This document shows, in pieces, positions 52,681 to 60,794 of a stretch of 64,000 bases of DNA. Position numbers and translations under genes: made by a program. Position 1 is the first letter of the stretch, and the number at the start of each line of letters is the position of its first letter. Below the pieces are notes generated by a model, which saw nothing but the letters and a program-made list of their open reading frames with translations, did not search any database and was not told the origin of the DNA. Source of the stretch: Bog-473 sp963701955 (GTDB lineage Bacteria; Actinomycetota; Acidimicrobiia; Acidimicrobiales; RAAP-2); NCBI GenBank assembly GCA_963701955.1, contig OY969694.1:1116001-1180000 (forward strand), in the 5' to 3' direction.

Positions 52681-53511
52681 TCAGATGAGGAGCCCTCCGT
52701 CCACATAGAGACTCTGACCCGTGACGTAACCTGCCTGCTGAGAGGCCAGATAGAGACACGCGAACGCGATTTCGTCGAGCATCGCTGGTCGAGGTATCGC
52801 TAAGAGATCGCGCAAGAGGTCGGGGGAACGCTGATCGACACTCCCGTCCTCGGTGATAGCCGGGCTCACGACGTTCGCTGTGACGCCGTGAGCTCCTGAC
52901 TCGACTGCGATGACCTTGACCAACGCTGTCAATGCGGCCCTCGCGGTCGATACTGCCGCGTGCTGCCTTCTCGCCCGGTCGGCGGCAGCCACATTCACTG
53001 CGATCAGTCTGCCGAAACCGCGCTCCATCATCCCAGGCAGCAGCTGCTGCGCCACGTAGAAGAACGACGAACAATTCGACTCCAGCACATGTCGCCACTC
53101 GTCCACCGAGGTTTCGACCACGAGGTGGTGGGGCCGCACGTCGGAGCAGTGCACAACGACATCGATCGGGCCGATGCCCTCCTCGGCCTCCTCGAGAACG
53201 GCTTCGACGGTGTCGCTTTGCGTCAGGTCAGCCTGTACGGACGCGGCCCTCACCCCGAGGAGTTTGGCTTCAGCGGCGATCTCCTCACCTCGGTGGGCCT
53301 CCCGGCTGTTGACCGAAACATGGACGCCCGCAGCGGCAAGTGCCAGGGCGACGGAACGACCAATGCCTGTTGCGGCGTCGGTCACGAAGGCGACGCGGCC
53401 CTCGAGCCCAGTGAGTGACGCTGCCTCGAGCGACACCAGCTGCCCCCTCTCTCGGTACGGACTGGAGATCTGCACCGTATCGGACGGTGTGGCCAGAACC
53501 GACTTGTCCAC
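52681..53511 (-). CDS. SDR-fold protein with degenerate active site
   Basis: A 276-residue SDR-fold protein. The cofactor loop is kept (TDAATGIGRSVAL) but the catalytic YxxxK is missing: where YSASKAAL is expected it reads VSTARAAL (Val for Tyr, Arg for Lys), and the Ser position is in AVNVAAADRARR. The C-terminal TGQSLYVDGGLLI is typical, so the fold is intact. The start is uncertain: GTG at 53511 or an internal GTG about 26 codons on. It is probably non-oxidoreductive, for example a ligand-binding partner or regulator. It diverges from TauD across 265 bp containing an inverted repeat. Confidence 0.85.
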   Translation of the reverse strand: MDKSVLATPSDTVQISSPYRERGQLVSLEAASLTGLEGRVAFVTDAATGIGRSVALALAAAGVHVSVNSREAHRGEEIAAEAKLLGVRAASVQADLTQSDTVEAVLEEAEEGIGPIDVVVHCSDVRPHHLVVETSVDEWRHVLESNCSSFFYVAQQLLPGMMERGFGRLIAVNVAAADRARRQHAAVSTARAALTALVKVIAVESGAHGVTANVVSPAITEDGSVDQRSPDLLRDLLAIPRPAMLDEIAFACLYLASQQAGYVTGQSLYVDGGLLI

Positions 53512-53572
53512 TCATCGGCCGAAACGCCCTGGTGGTGGGCTGGGGGGTGGTTCCTGGGGGGACCCGTGGACG

Positions 53573-53606
53573 CTCTACGTAGTAAGTGCTATGCTACGAA
53601 GTAGAG
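53573..53606. promoter_or_regulatory. Nested inverted repeat in SDR/TauD divergent promoter
   Basis: CTCTACGTAG (53573-53582) is mirrored by CTACG (53594-53598) and GTAGAG (53601-53606): outer arms CTCTAC/GTAGAG and inner arms CGTAG/CTACG around TAAGTGCTATG. It is AT-rich against its GC-rich flanks and lies between two divergent genes, so an operator for a TetR- or GntR-type regulator is plausible. Confidence 0.5.
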
Positions 53607-53776
53607 CAGCTTGGGGGGTGTTTCCGAGAAAGGCCCGACGTACCCAGGGAGGACCGGATCTTGCCGGACACTCTGGTGAGGACGGTCGGTTTCGGTTCGG
53701 CCCACGATTCTGGGCGGCTTACGACGGTCGGATACGAGGGGCGTTCATCGGCCGACGCCCGGAGGTGAGGAGCACA

Positions 53777-54640
53777 GTGCCAGCGTTGGAGATCATCGAT
53801 ACCTCTCGGCCCCTGGGGGCTGAGGTCATTGGCCTCGACCCTTCCCGGAGCCTGACCGAAGAACACATTCGCCAGCTGCGAGACGCGTTCGACCGACGCG
53901 GCGTCCTGGTGTTCCACGGGCTGGACATCGACCAGGGTTTCCAGGCCTTCCTGTCGGAGTTGCTGATCGGCGTGGAATCGGGACGCGGCGCCGTGGACGA
54001 ACCCGACGTTGTCACTGAGTCATACATCTCGAATCGCAAGTCCGGAGCGGCCGCGCCCTACGGGCGCCTTCAGTTCCACTCCGACACCATGTGGGCTGAA
54101 GAGCCACTGCAAGTGATCTCGCTCTACGGGGAGGACGTCGGTTCTCCAGTCGCGCCGACAACTTTCGCCAGCGCCACCTATGCGTGGCAGACCTTGCCCG
54201 AGCACCTCCGTTCCCGTGTCCAGGAGTTGAGCGCCGTGCACACCGCCGGCCAGCATAAGCAAACCGAAGACGACGATATCGTGGTCGCGATTCCTGATCG
54301 GCCGAAGTCAACGACAACGCCAATCGCCAACCGTCATCCACGTACCGGTGACACAATGCTCTACGTGTGCGAACAGATGACTCACGAGATCGTGGGCGTG
54401 CCAGCCGAGGAGAGCGCGGACCTGCTGGATTCGCTCTTCGAACATCTCTACGACACAGTGGCACTCTTCCATCATGAATGGCGAAATTATGATCTGGTGA
54501 TCTGGGACAACCTTGCAGTTCAACACGCGAGGCCAAACGTCCAACAGGACGGTCCACCTCGCACGCTCCGCAAGTTCACGAGCCCGATGGACGGGATCGC
54601 CAAGGAATACCGGTCCTTCAGCTATAGCCCCGCCTCGTGA
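53777..54640 (+). CDS. TauD/TfdA family Fe(II)/2-oxoglutarate dioxygenase
   Basis: A 287-residue dioxygenase: H-x-D iron motif in LQFHSDTMW, distal His in AVQHARPN, 2-oxoglutarate Arg in PRTLRKF. FDRRGVLVFHGLDI is the common N-domain. A GTG at 53777 with GAGGAG 5 bp upstream is the start. Compared with the 21747 protein it keeps the same motifs but differs in loops that line the substrate pocket. It leads the operon TauD - Amidohydro_2 - double-NTF2. Substrate unknown. Confidence 0.92.
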   Translation: MPALEIIDTSRPLGAEVIGLDPSRSLTEEHIRQLRDAFDRRGVLVFHGLDIDQGFQAFLSELLIGVESGRGAVDEPDVVTESYISNRKSGAAAPYGRLQFHSDTMWAEEPLQVISLYGEDVGSPVAPTTFASATYAWQTLPEHLRSRVQELSAVHTAGQHKQTEDDDIVVAIPDRPKSTTTPIANRHPRTGDTMLYVCEQMTHEIVGVPAEESADLLDSLFEHLYDTVALFHHEWRNYDLVIWDNLAVQHARPNVQQDGPPRTLRKFTSPMDGIAKEYRSFSYSPAS

Positions 54641-54713
54641 CATCGACGGATCAAACCCACACCAGCCAGGGCGGGCGGAACGCCACCCCCTTTTGACATG
54701 CGAAAGAGCCGAC

Positions 54714-55994
54714 ATGCCTGAAGCCAACCATCAAGTCGTCGTCTCCACTGATGGTCACTGCGGCGCTGATCTGCGTGATTACAAGCCGTATCTCGAACAC
54801 CGCTACCACGAGGCCTTTGACCCATGGGCCGACTCGTTTACCGACGCCTGGGCCGAGGAGCTTGATCAAGATCGGCCGGCGAACAACCGGTTCGGTGTCG
54901 CATCAATGGCTGCACCCCTGAACTGGGACAGCCAGATGCGACTCGACTATATCGATGGGCAGGGCATCGCTGCCGAGGTCCTACTGCCGAATACAGCACC
55001 TCCCTTCTATCCCTCGGGCGTGCTCACGGCTCCCGGACCTCGGAGCCCCGAAGAGTACGAGCTGCGTTTCGCCGGCCTTCGGGCACACAACCGGTGGTTG
55101 GCGGATTTCTGCGGTGAGGCGCCGGCGCGTCGAGCGGGGTTGGCTCAGATCTTTCTTGAGGACATCGACGACGCGATCGCCGAGGTGCGCTGGGCCAAGC
55201 AGGCGGGCCTTCGTGGGGTGCTGTTGCCTGGTGATCACGTCTTGACCATGGCGAACCTCTACTACCCGCACCTCGACCCCCTGTGGGCAGTGTGTGCGGA
55301 GCTGGAGCTGCCCGTCCACCGTCATGCGACCGCGCCGATGGAGTCCGTGCGCGAAGGTGGCAAAGCATCACAGCTCGTCTCCTTCGTGGAGATCCAGTTC
55401 TACACGGCACGGGCAATCGGACACTTGATCCTCTCTGGGGTGTTCGAGCGGCACCCCGACCTGGTCTTCGTCACCACCGAGATCTCAAACGCGTCCGAGC
55501 TCAAGGCGGAATTGGCCAAACTCGATTCCATGGCCAGGCTGCGAGGCATGGGGGCGGGAACGCCCTTCTACGAGCACGTGAAGGATGCCCTCGCCGAGCT
55601 GTCCAGGTTGCCGAGTGACTATTTCGCCACGAACTGCTATGTCGGTGGTCCACAGGATCTTCGTCAGGCTCGTGATGCCGGCATCCCCAACCTCATGTGG
55701 GGCGCCGATATCCCTCACTCGGAAGGAACCGGTCCGTTCACGGTCGAGTCCCTGAGGGCCACGTTGTGCGACCTCTCGGAGAGTGAGCTCGACCAACTGC
55801 TGTCAAGCCGGGCGGCTGCGGTGTACCACCTCGACATCGAGCAATTACAGGCCATCGCGGATCGGATCGGCCCCAGCATCGGGACTCTCACCACCCCGCT
55901 TCCGCCGGAATCCAGACCCAGGTACCCCGAGGACACCTTCTCCGCGATCTTTCGCGAAGACAGGCCCCCCGTCCTGCAAACAGCAGCCGGGTGA
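54714..55994 (+). CDS. Amidohydro_2 metal-dependent hydrolase
   Basis: A 426-residue paralogue of the 43537 protein: N-terminal STDGHCGADLRDYKPYLEH, LLPNTAPPFYPSG, barrel His in PVHRHATAP, late Asp in MWGADIPHSEG and the helical tail QAIADRIGPSIGTLTT. Both share PFYPSG and ADLRDYKPYL. It follows TauD after 73 bp and precedes the double-NTF2 gene by 51 bp. The reaction is unknown but probably hydrolytic or decarboxylating on a product of the dioxygenase. Confidence 0.88.
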   Translation: MPEANHQVVVSTDGHCGADLRDYKPYLEHRYHEAFDPWADSFTDAWAEELDQDRPANNRFGVASMAAPLNWDSQMRLDYIDGQGIAAEVLLPNTAPPFYPSGVLTAPGPRSPEEYELRFAGLRAHNRWLADFCGEAPARRAGLAQIFLEDIDDAIAEVRWAKQAGLRGVLLPGDHVLTMANLYYPHLDPLWAVCAELELPVHRHATAPMESVREGGKASQLVSFVEIQFYTARAIGHLILSGVFERHPDLVFVTTEISNASELKAELAKLDSMARLRGMGAGTPFYEHVKDALAELSRLPSDYFATNCYVGGPQDLRQARDAGIPNLMWGADIPHSEGTGPFTVESLRATLCDLSESELDQLLSSRAAAVYHLDIEQLQAIADRIGPSIGTLTTPLPPESRPRYPEDTFSAIFREDRPPVLQTAAG

Positions 55995-56045
55995 CAGGAC
56001 CACAGAGAGCTCGATCCCGCGACCGTTGCGAGGGACAGACAAAGC

Positions 56046-56933
56046 ATGGGTGTCATTGACGTCGACCATGGTTTGCTCGCGGCAAGTGCTGATGCCGTCA
56101 TGCACGCTGCCAAGCAGACGGTCGTGCATGTCGACGCGGAAGTCGTCGGCGACATTGATGGTCTCATGGCCACGCTGACGCCTGAAGGCCCATATGCGTA
56201 CGCGATCAAACCGGAGCTCAACCCCGATGGGAGCGTGACCATTCCCATCGCCACCACGCGTGACGAGATTCGTGAGTGGTACAAGCTCGTCAGGGGCATG
56301 TCGTCCCTTCTTCCGGCATGGCCGGTCATCGAGGTCTTCGGCGAGTGGTACACCTTCCAAGAATCGATATCCCGCGGTCGCCGAAAGGGATCGGACCAGG
56401 TAACCGAGAGTCAGACGATCGCCCTGTTCCCCTCTGCCGCGGGATCGGGGATAACCGGCGAGTTGGTGTGGTTTCGCATGCCCCGAGAAGCACTCGGGAA
56501 CGGTGGATCACCAGAAACGCAGAACGGTAGCGAGGTCAACTTCCGCAAGCTTGGCCTCGAACAGCATGATCACTACGTGCGCGCACTCCAGGCTGCGGAT
56601 GTCAACGGGATCCTCGAGATACTGAGCGACGGTGCACAGGCGGCCATCCGTGACTATGTCAGCGATACCGGCACGCTGGTCGGTCTGCATGGCCGAGATG
56701 GTCACGAGTCGTACTACCGCTCACTGTTCGACAGGTACGAGATCCTCGCCGTTGACCGAATGCACCGGGTGGCGCAAGATTGGTACGTGTTCGCTGAACT
56801 ACGGATGAAGGTCCGGGCCAGAACCGGACCGGATACTGGCCGTGCATTCGAATTCCGCATTGCCGAATTCTTCATCCCGGCGAGTGATGGACGCATCATC
56901 GGTCGTATCGGTCACGGAACGGATCCGGCGTAA
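56046..56933 (+). CDS. Double NTF2-like domain protein (copy 2)
   Basis: A 295-residue protein with an N-terminal NTF2-like half (HVDAEVVGDIDGLMATLTPEG, then GEWYTFQESISRGRRKG) and a C-terminal half (HYVRALQAADVNGILEILSDG, then VAQDWYVFAELRMKV). The C-terminal WYVF-x-E-L pattern and overall length match the 49813 protein, though sequence similarity is modest. It follows the amidohydrolase in the TauD operon. Roles such as dehydratase, isomerase or substrate carrier are guesses. Confidence 0.78.
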   Translation: MGVIDVDHGLLAASADAVMHAAKQTVVHVDAEVVGDIDGLMATLTPEGPYAYAIKPELNPDGSVTIPIATTRDEIREWYKLVRGMSSLLPAWPVIEVFGEWYTFQESISRGRRKGSDQVTESQTIALFPSAAGSGITGELVWFRMPREALGNGGSPETQNGSEVNFRKLGLEQHDHYVRALQAADVNGILEILSDGAQAAIRDYVSDTGTLVGLHGRDGHESYYRSLFDRYEILAVDRMHRVAQDWYVFAELRMKVRARTGPDTGRAFEFRIAEFFIPASDGRIIGRIGHGTDPA

Positions 56934-56948
56934 GTCCTCAACGCATCG

Positions 56949-57617
56949 TCAATCGATGGAGTATCCTCGGTCGCGCGCTTCTTCTCTGATTGTGGCCGCG
57001 ATGCCTCGGATCAGAAGCTGACGCGTGATGCCCTCATCCGCTCCAGGACTGATCAGGCGCACAACCGCATCGTTCGGGAGCTTCGCGATGAGCCGGGTCA
57101 CCACACACGACACAAGATAGCCACGCATGGTCATGAACGCGTACAGCACCAGATCGTGTTCAGCCGCAACGTCGCCCAGTGCCTTCTCCATCAAGGGTTG
57201 CGCCAGCGTGTCGAATTCTCTGCTGTTGTCACCGCGGACGGCGCGGCGCGTCTCTGAGGACATTTTCGGGTTAACCGACAGGTCGAGGAGTATCTGCATC
57301 TGCACGAGATAGCTGTTCTGCTCGTAGTGCGTCGAAAGAACCCCGAAAACCTGGGAAAGACGCTCTTCCAGGGATCCACCCTCAACAGTACCTTCTGCGA
57401 ATCTTTGCTCGATCTGTACTCCGATGTCATTCACGACGTCGAGCATCAGCTGTTCACGTGAACCGAACAGGTGCTGGATCGTCCCCCACGTCACACCCGC
57501 CCGGCGGGCGATCTCATTGGAACTCGCCATGTAGTAGCCAACGTCCACGACTGTCGCGACGACAGCATCGAGCACCCGCCGACGGGATTCCTCAGCATTG
57601 CGCTGTCGGGGAGCCAT
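56949..57617 (-). CDS. TetR family transcriptional regulator
   Basis: A 222-residue regulator with N-terminal helix-turn-helix RRVLDAVVATVVDVGYYMAS..NEIARRAGVTWGTIQHLFGS, followed by a helical ligand domain. The ATG at 57617 follows AAAGGG by 8 nt; extensions to 57824 are not family-like. Its stop is 15 bp from the convergent double-NTF2 gene. It is the only TetR in the window and is encoded after the deacylase/SDR operon, so it may control that operon or the nearby TauD operons. The inverted repeat at 57669-57683 is a likely autoregulatory site. Confidence 0.9.
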   Translation of the reverse strand: MAPRQRNAEESRRRVLDAVVATVVDVGYYMASSNEIARRAGVTWGTIQHLFGSREQLMLDVVNDIGVQIEQRFAEGTVEGGSLEERLSQVFGVLSTHYEQNSYLVQMQILLDLSVNPKMSSETRRAVRGDNSREFDTLAQPLMEKALGDVAAEHDLVLYAFMTMRGYLVSCVVTRLIAKLPNDAVVRLISPGADEGITRQLLIRGIAATIREEARDRGYSID

Positions 57618-57668
57618 TGCCCTACCCTTTTCCATGCCGTTGCACCCTATCGGTCGGCACTCGCTGTC

Positions 57669-57683
57669 GTGCGAATATCGCAC
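57669..57683 (-). promoter_or_regulatory. Inverted repeat GTGCGA-ATA-TCGCAC upstream of TetR
   Basis: A 6-bp inverted repeat with a 3-bp spacer, 52 bp before the TetR ATG at 57617, flanked on both sides by copies of GTCGGCACTCG. It has the size and position of a TetR autoregulatory operator; this is inferred. Confidence 0.45.
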
Positions 57684-57757
57684 CCCTGAAGGTGCCTGTC
57701 GGCACTCGAGGGGCCAGCCGCGTCTCACTCCGGCGATCCGGACCATGACGCGCCCCG

Positions 57758-58582
57758 CTAGACGACAAAACCCCCACTGGTATGCAGAGTCTGAGCGGTG
57801 ATCTGCCGACTCTCCGGCAGGCACAAGAACACAATGGCTGCCGCGACGTCTTCGGATTCGGCAACGCTGTGCAGAAGATTCTCCATAGGGCCTTGTGACA
57901 CCACCCGGACGAAAGCCTCGTCACTTCCCATTCTCCGTTGGCGATACGGCGTCTTCGTGAGTCCGGGTGCCACGGCATTCACATTGATTCCATAGGGTCC
58001 GAGCTCGGCCGCAGCGGTCCTCGTCAGCGATGTCAACGCGGCCTTGGACGATGCATAGTGCGGAGAACACTGCCTGGATTGGAACGCGGCGGTCGATGTC
58101 ACGTTCACAATCCGCCCGCCGCGACCACTCTCAATCAGATGACGGCCCACCTCTTGAATGAGTAGAAATGGAGCCCGGAGGTTGACAGCGTGAACGAAGT
58201 CCCAGTTCTCCTGGTCGATGTCGAACAGCCCGGTTCGCCCCTCTGGGGAGCCGATTCCACGAGCGGCCGCGTTGTTGACGAGGATGTCGATCCGCCCATA
58301 TCCGTCGATGACTGCCCTCACCGCAGGCGCAATAGCAAGCTGGTCCGCCAAGTCAATCTTCACAAAGAGTGCTCCGGGTGCGCCGATCGCCTCAAGCTCC
58401 TCGACGACGCTTTGACCGCCTGCTTCATCACGGCCAAGAACGGCAACCGATACCCCATGACGCCCCAGAAGCAAGGCCGTTGATCGCCCGATTCCTGATG
58501 TTCCTCCTGTGACCACGGCTACCTGGCCAGTGAGCGCGTTCGGGAGGACCGCGCTGTCCCCTGTAGTGCGCGCGATCGTCAC
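57758..58582 (-). CDS. Short-chain dehydrogenase/reductase (SDR)
   Basis: A 274-residue classical SDR: TGGTSGIGRSTALLL, DILVNNAAARG, catalytic Ser in VNVTSTAAF and YASSKAAL. The GTG start overlaps the deacylase stop by 4 bp, so it is coupled to it. Unlike its island relatives it has a complete Ser-Tyr-Lys triad. It is the last catabolic gene of the long minus-strand operon running from 64000. Confidence 0.92.
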   Translation of the reverse strand: MTIARTTGDSAVLPNALTGQVAVVTGGTSGIGRSTALLLGRHGVSVAVLGRDEAGGQSVVEELEAIGAPGALFVKIDLADQLAIAPAVRAVIDGYGRIDILVNNAAARGIGSPEGRTGLFDIDQENWDFVHAVNLRAPFLLIQEVGRHLIESGRGGRIVNVTSTAAFQSRQCSPHYASSKAALTSLTRTAAAELGPYGINVNAVAPGLTKTPYRQRRMGSDEAFVRVVSQGPMENLLHSVAESEDVAAAIVFLCLPESRQITAQTLHTSGGFVV

Positions 58583-60285
58583 GATGGGACTGCAACGGGC
58601 GCACGAAGGAGTCGGCCAGGCCGAGCCTCAGTCGCTTCGCCGTGACGAGTAAGAATCTCGCCATTGACAATGGTTGCTGCGTAGCCCACTGCGCGCTGTT
58701 CTATTCGCTTCGCCCCTCCAGGGAGATCGTCGACCACCCGCGGCATGAGTGGAGCAACTGTTTCGGGGTCGAACACGGTGATATCGGCCGCGTAGCCTCG
58801 AGCCAGCCTCCCTCTATCTCGTAGTCGCCAAATGTCCGCCGGACGTGAAGTCACCATCTGAACCGCCTCTTCGAGTGTGAGCTCTTCGCGCTCTCGTACC
58901 CAATATGCGAGGAGATGGCTGTAGATGGACGAATCGAAGACCTGACTCACATGCGCCCCGGAATCCGAGAAGCACATTGCTGTGCGCGGGTGTTTCATGA
59001 GCCGGAGAAGCATCTCGTCGTCTTGCGGCACGAGCTTCTGGAGGAAGAACACCTCGAAGTCCCGCTCCAACGCGATGTCGATCATGGCCTCGACCGGATC
59101 GACCCCCCGCCGTTCTGCCACTTCCGCGACGGTGGGATTGGGCAGATAGGCAGACTCGAGGATGGTCATCTTGTCGAACTTTGGGCGTCCCGCTTCCGGC
59201 CCGGTGGTCGAACCGTAGTCGCCATGGTGTGCAGCGAACACCAGCCGGCGGCGGATCTCGGGGTCTCGAAGAAGCCTCTTCTGCTCTGGGAAGGGTCGGC
59301 TGCGAACCTCCTGCCACTCGGGAAGGCTGTCGAATCCAAGTCGGGTCAGGAAGGAATGTGCTGAAACCACACCGCGGCAATGGGTAAGCCCGTACATCTC
59401 TCCCCCCCGTCGAGCCGCCTCATCCATGAGTTCTGTCGAAGGCTGAGGCAGGGTCCCGGCAAACATCCCAAACACGGTCGGGGCGCCGCTCGAGACCGCC
59501 AATTCAACCAGACGGGACAAGAAGTCGCGATGCTTGTCGGCGTCACGCGAGCGTTCAGGCGCCAGCTGAAATATCCCGTTGCTCTCCCGGGCCATCATCT
59601 GGACAAGAGTCACGACCTCACCCCAGGCGGCCTGCCTCGAAGCGACCGGCCGGTCGTCGGAGGTTCGATGGGCCATGCTGCGCGAAGTCGTGAAGCCCGC
59701 CGCACCCGCCTGTAACGCAGATCGCAGTTCGGTCATCATCGCGGCGATATCGTCCTCGCTGGCCACCTGATCGAACGCGCGCTCACCCATGGCCCACGTG
59801 CGTAGCGCCGAATGACCTATCGAAGCCGCGCAGTTGACACCCTTTCGAAGCGCGTCAACCGCATCGAGGTACTCCGAAAATGTCGCCCAGGACCAGGTGA
59901 TGCCCTCGGCCATGGCCTCCGGAGCGATATCTTCCGCCCGCTCGAGATTGCGAACGACGAGTGCCCGCTCGTCTGGCCTCGCCGGCGCCAAGGTGAAACC
60001 GCAATTACCCATCACGACACTGGTGACCCCATGCCAGCACGTGGGCACGCCGAGGTCATCCCAGAAGACCTGGGCATCCATGTGAGTGTGTGCGTCAATG
60101 AAACCGGGTGCGACCACGAGGCCCTCGGCGTCGATCTCCTTACGTCCACGGGAATCGACGTCACCGACTGCCACGATGCGGTCGCCAACGACAGCGACGT
60201 CTGCCTGAACACCCGGCGCGCCCGAACCGTCAACGACGGTGCCCCCCCGGACGACCAAATCGACCCCTGACCCTACTGTCGTCAT
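58579..60285 (-). CDS. N-acyl-D-amino-acid deacylase-like amidohydrolase (copy 2)
   Basis: A 568-residue paralogue of the 26410 product with exactly the same length. H-T-H motif in PGFIDAHTHMDAQVFWDD, MGNCGFTLAPARPDERALV, late FSDSGAHVSQVFDSSIY and RGRLARGYAADITVFDP are nearly unchanged, pointing to a duplication. The ATG at 60285 aligns with the copy-1 start. It is coupled to the SDR downstream and follows an NTF2-like gene by 55 bp. Likely hydrolyses an amide; the retained near-identity suggests the same or closely similar substrate. Confidence 0.9.
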   Translation of the reverse strand: MTTVGSGVDLVVRGGTVVDGSGAPGVQADVAVVGDRIVAVGDVDSRGRKEIDAEGLVVAPGFIDAHTHMDAQVFWDDLGVPTCWHGVTSVVMGNCGFTLAPARPDERALVVRNLERAEDIAPEAMAEGITWSWATFSEYLDAVDALRKGVNCAASIGHSALRTWAMGERAFDQVASEDDIAAMMTELRSALQAGAAGFTTSRSMAHRTSDDRPVASRQAAWGEVVTLVQMMARESNGIFQLAPERSRDADKHRDFLSRLVELAVSSGAPTVFGMFAGTLPQPSTELMDEAARRGGEMYGLTHCRGVVSAHSFLTRLGFDSLPEWQEVRSRPFPEQKRLLRDPEIRRRLVFAAHHGDYGSTTGPEAGRPKFDKMTILESAYLPNPTVAEVAERRGVDPVEAMIDIALERDFEVFFLQKLVPQDDEMLLRLMKHPRTAMCFSDSGAHVSQVFDSSIYSHLLAYWVREREELTLEEAVQMVTSRPADIWRLRDRGRLARGYAADITVFDPETVAPLMPRVVDDLPGGAKRIEQRAVGYAATIVNGEILTRHGEATEARPGRLLRAPVAVPS

Positions 60286-60340
60286 GCCCCCAGCCTTCCA
60301 CTTTGCCCTCTTCGATGCCATCGCCGCCGTGAGCCCTCGA

Positions 60341-60778
60341 TCACCCTACGTGAATTTGCCGGCGAGCCAACTGCCAGGTTCCGTCGAAGTATCGGAACTC
60401 GTCGTGGTACCGGCCAACGTGTTGAAGCGTTGGATCCGTCGTGGTGTCACGAACAAAGAGGAAATACGATTCCGCCGTTGCCGTCGCACCGTCTTCCGCA
60501 ATCCGCACGGTGGTGTTGGTGACGACATGGCGGGACGTGCCACGCCCGCTCATTCCCGACTCTCGACGATCCCGCGCCACCTGCAGGATCTCGGTGCGCC
60601 CACGTCGCAGGCTGTTCCCAGCCTCGATGATCGCGTCCTCCGCTACGAGCTGGCCATACTCGTCAAGCTCGCCGTTGTCCACGAGCTGTGCCAATCGCCC
60701 GACGAGATTACGAATGGCCAGCTCATCGGCCAGGACGCTGCGGCTTCCATCACCCAGCATGCTCCCTGCGTCCACCAT
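60341..60778 (-). CDS. NTF2/SnoaL-like protein
   Basis: A 145-residue NTF2-like protein: ADELAIRNLVGRLAQLVDNGELDEY is the first helix pair, TSRHVVTNTTVRIAEDGATATAESYFLFV the curved sheet, and GRYHDEFRYFDGTWQLARRQI the closing strands. H and Y/D residues within these strands could form an active site, as in SnoaL-type cyclases and dehydratases. It lies between the phosphotriesterase-like gene (16-bp gap) and the deacylase in the same operon. Confidence 0.88.
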   Translation of the reverse strand: MVDAGSMLGDGSRSVLADELAIRNLVGRLAQLVDNGELDEYGQLVAEDAIIEAGNSLRRGRTEILQVARDRRESGMSGRGTSRHVVTNTTVRIAEDGATATAESYFLFVRDTTTDPTLQHVGRYHDEFRYFDGTWQLARRQIHVG

Positions 60779-60794
60779 GACCGTTCTCGCGGCG

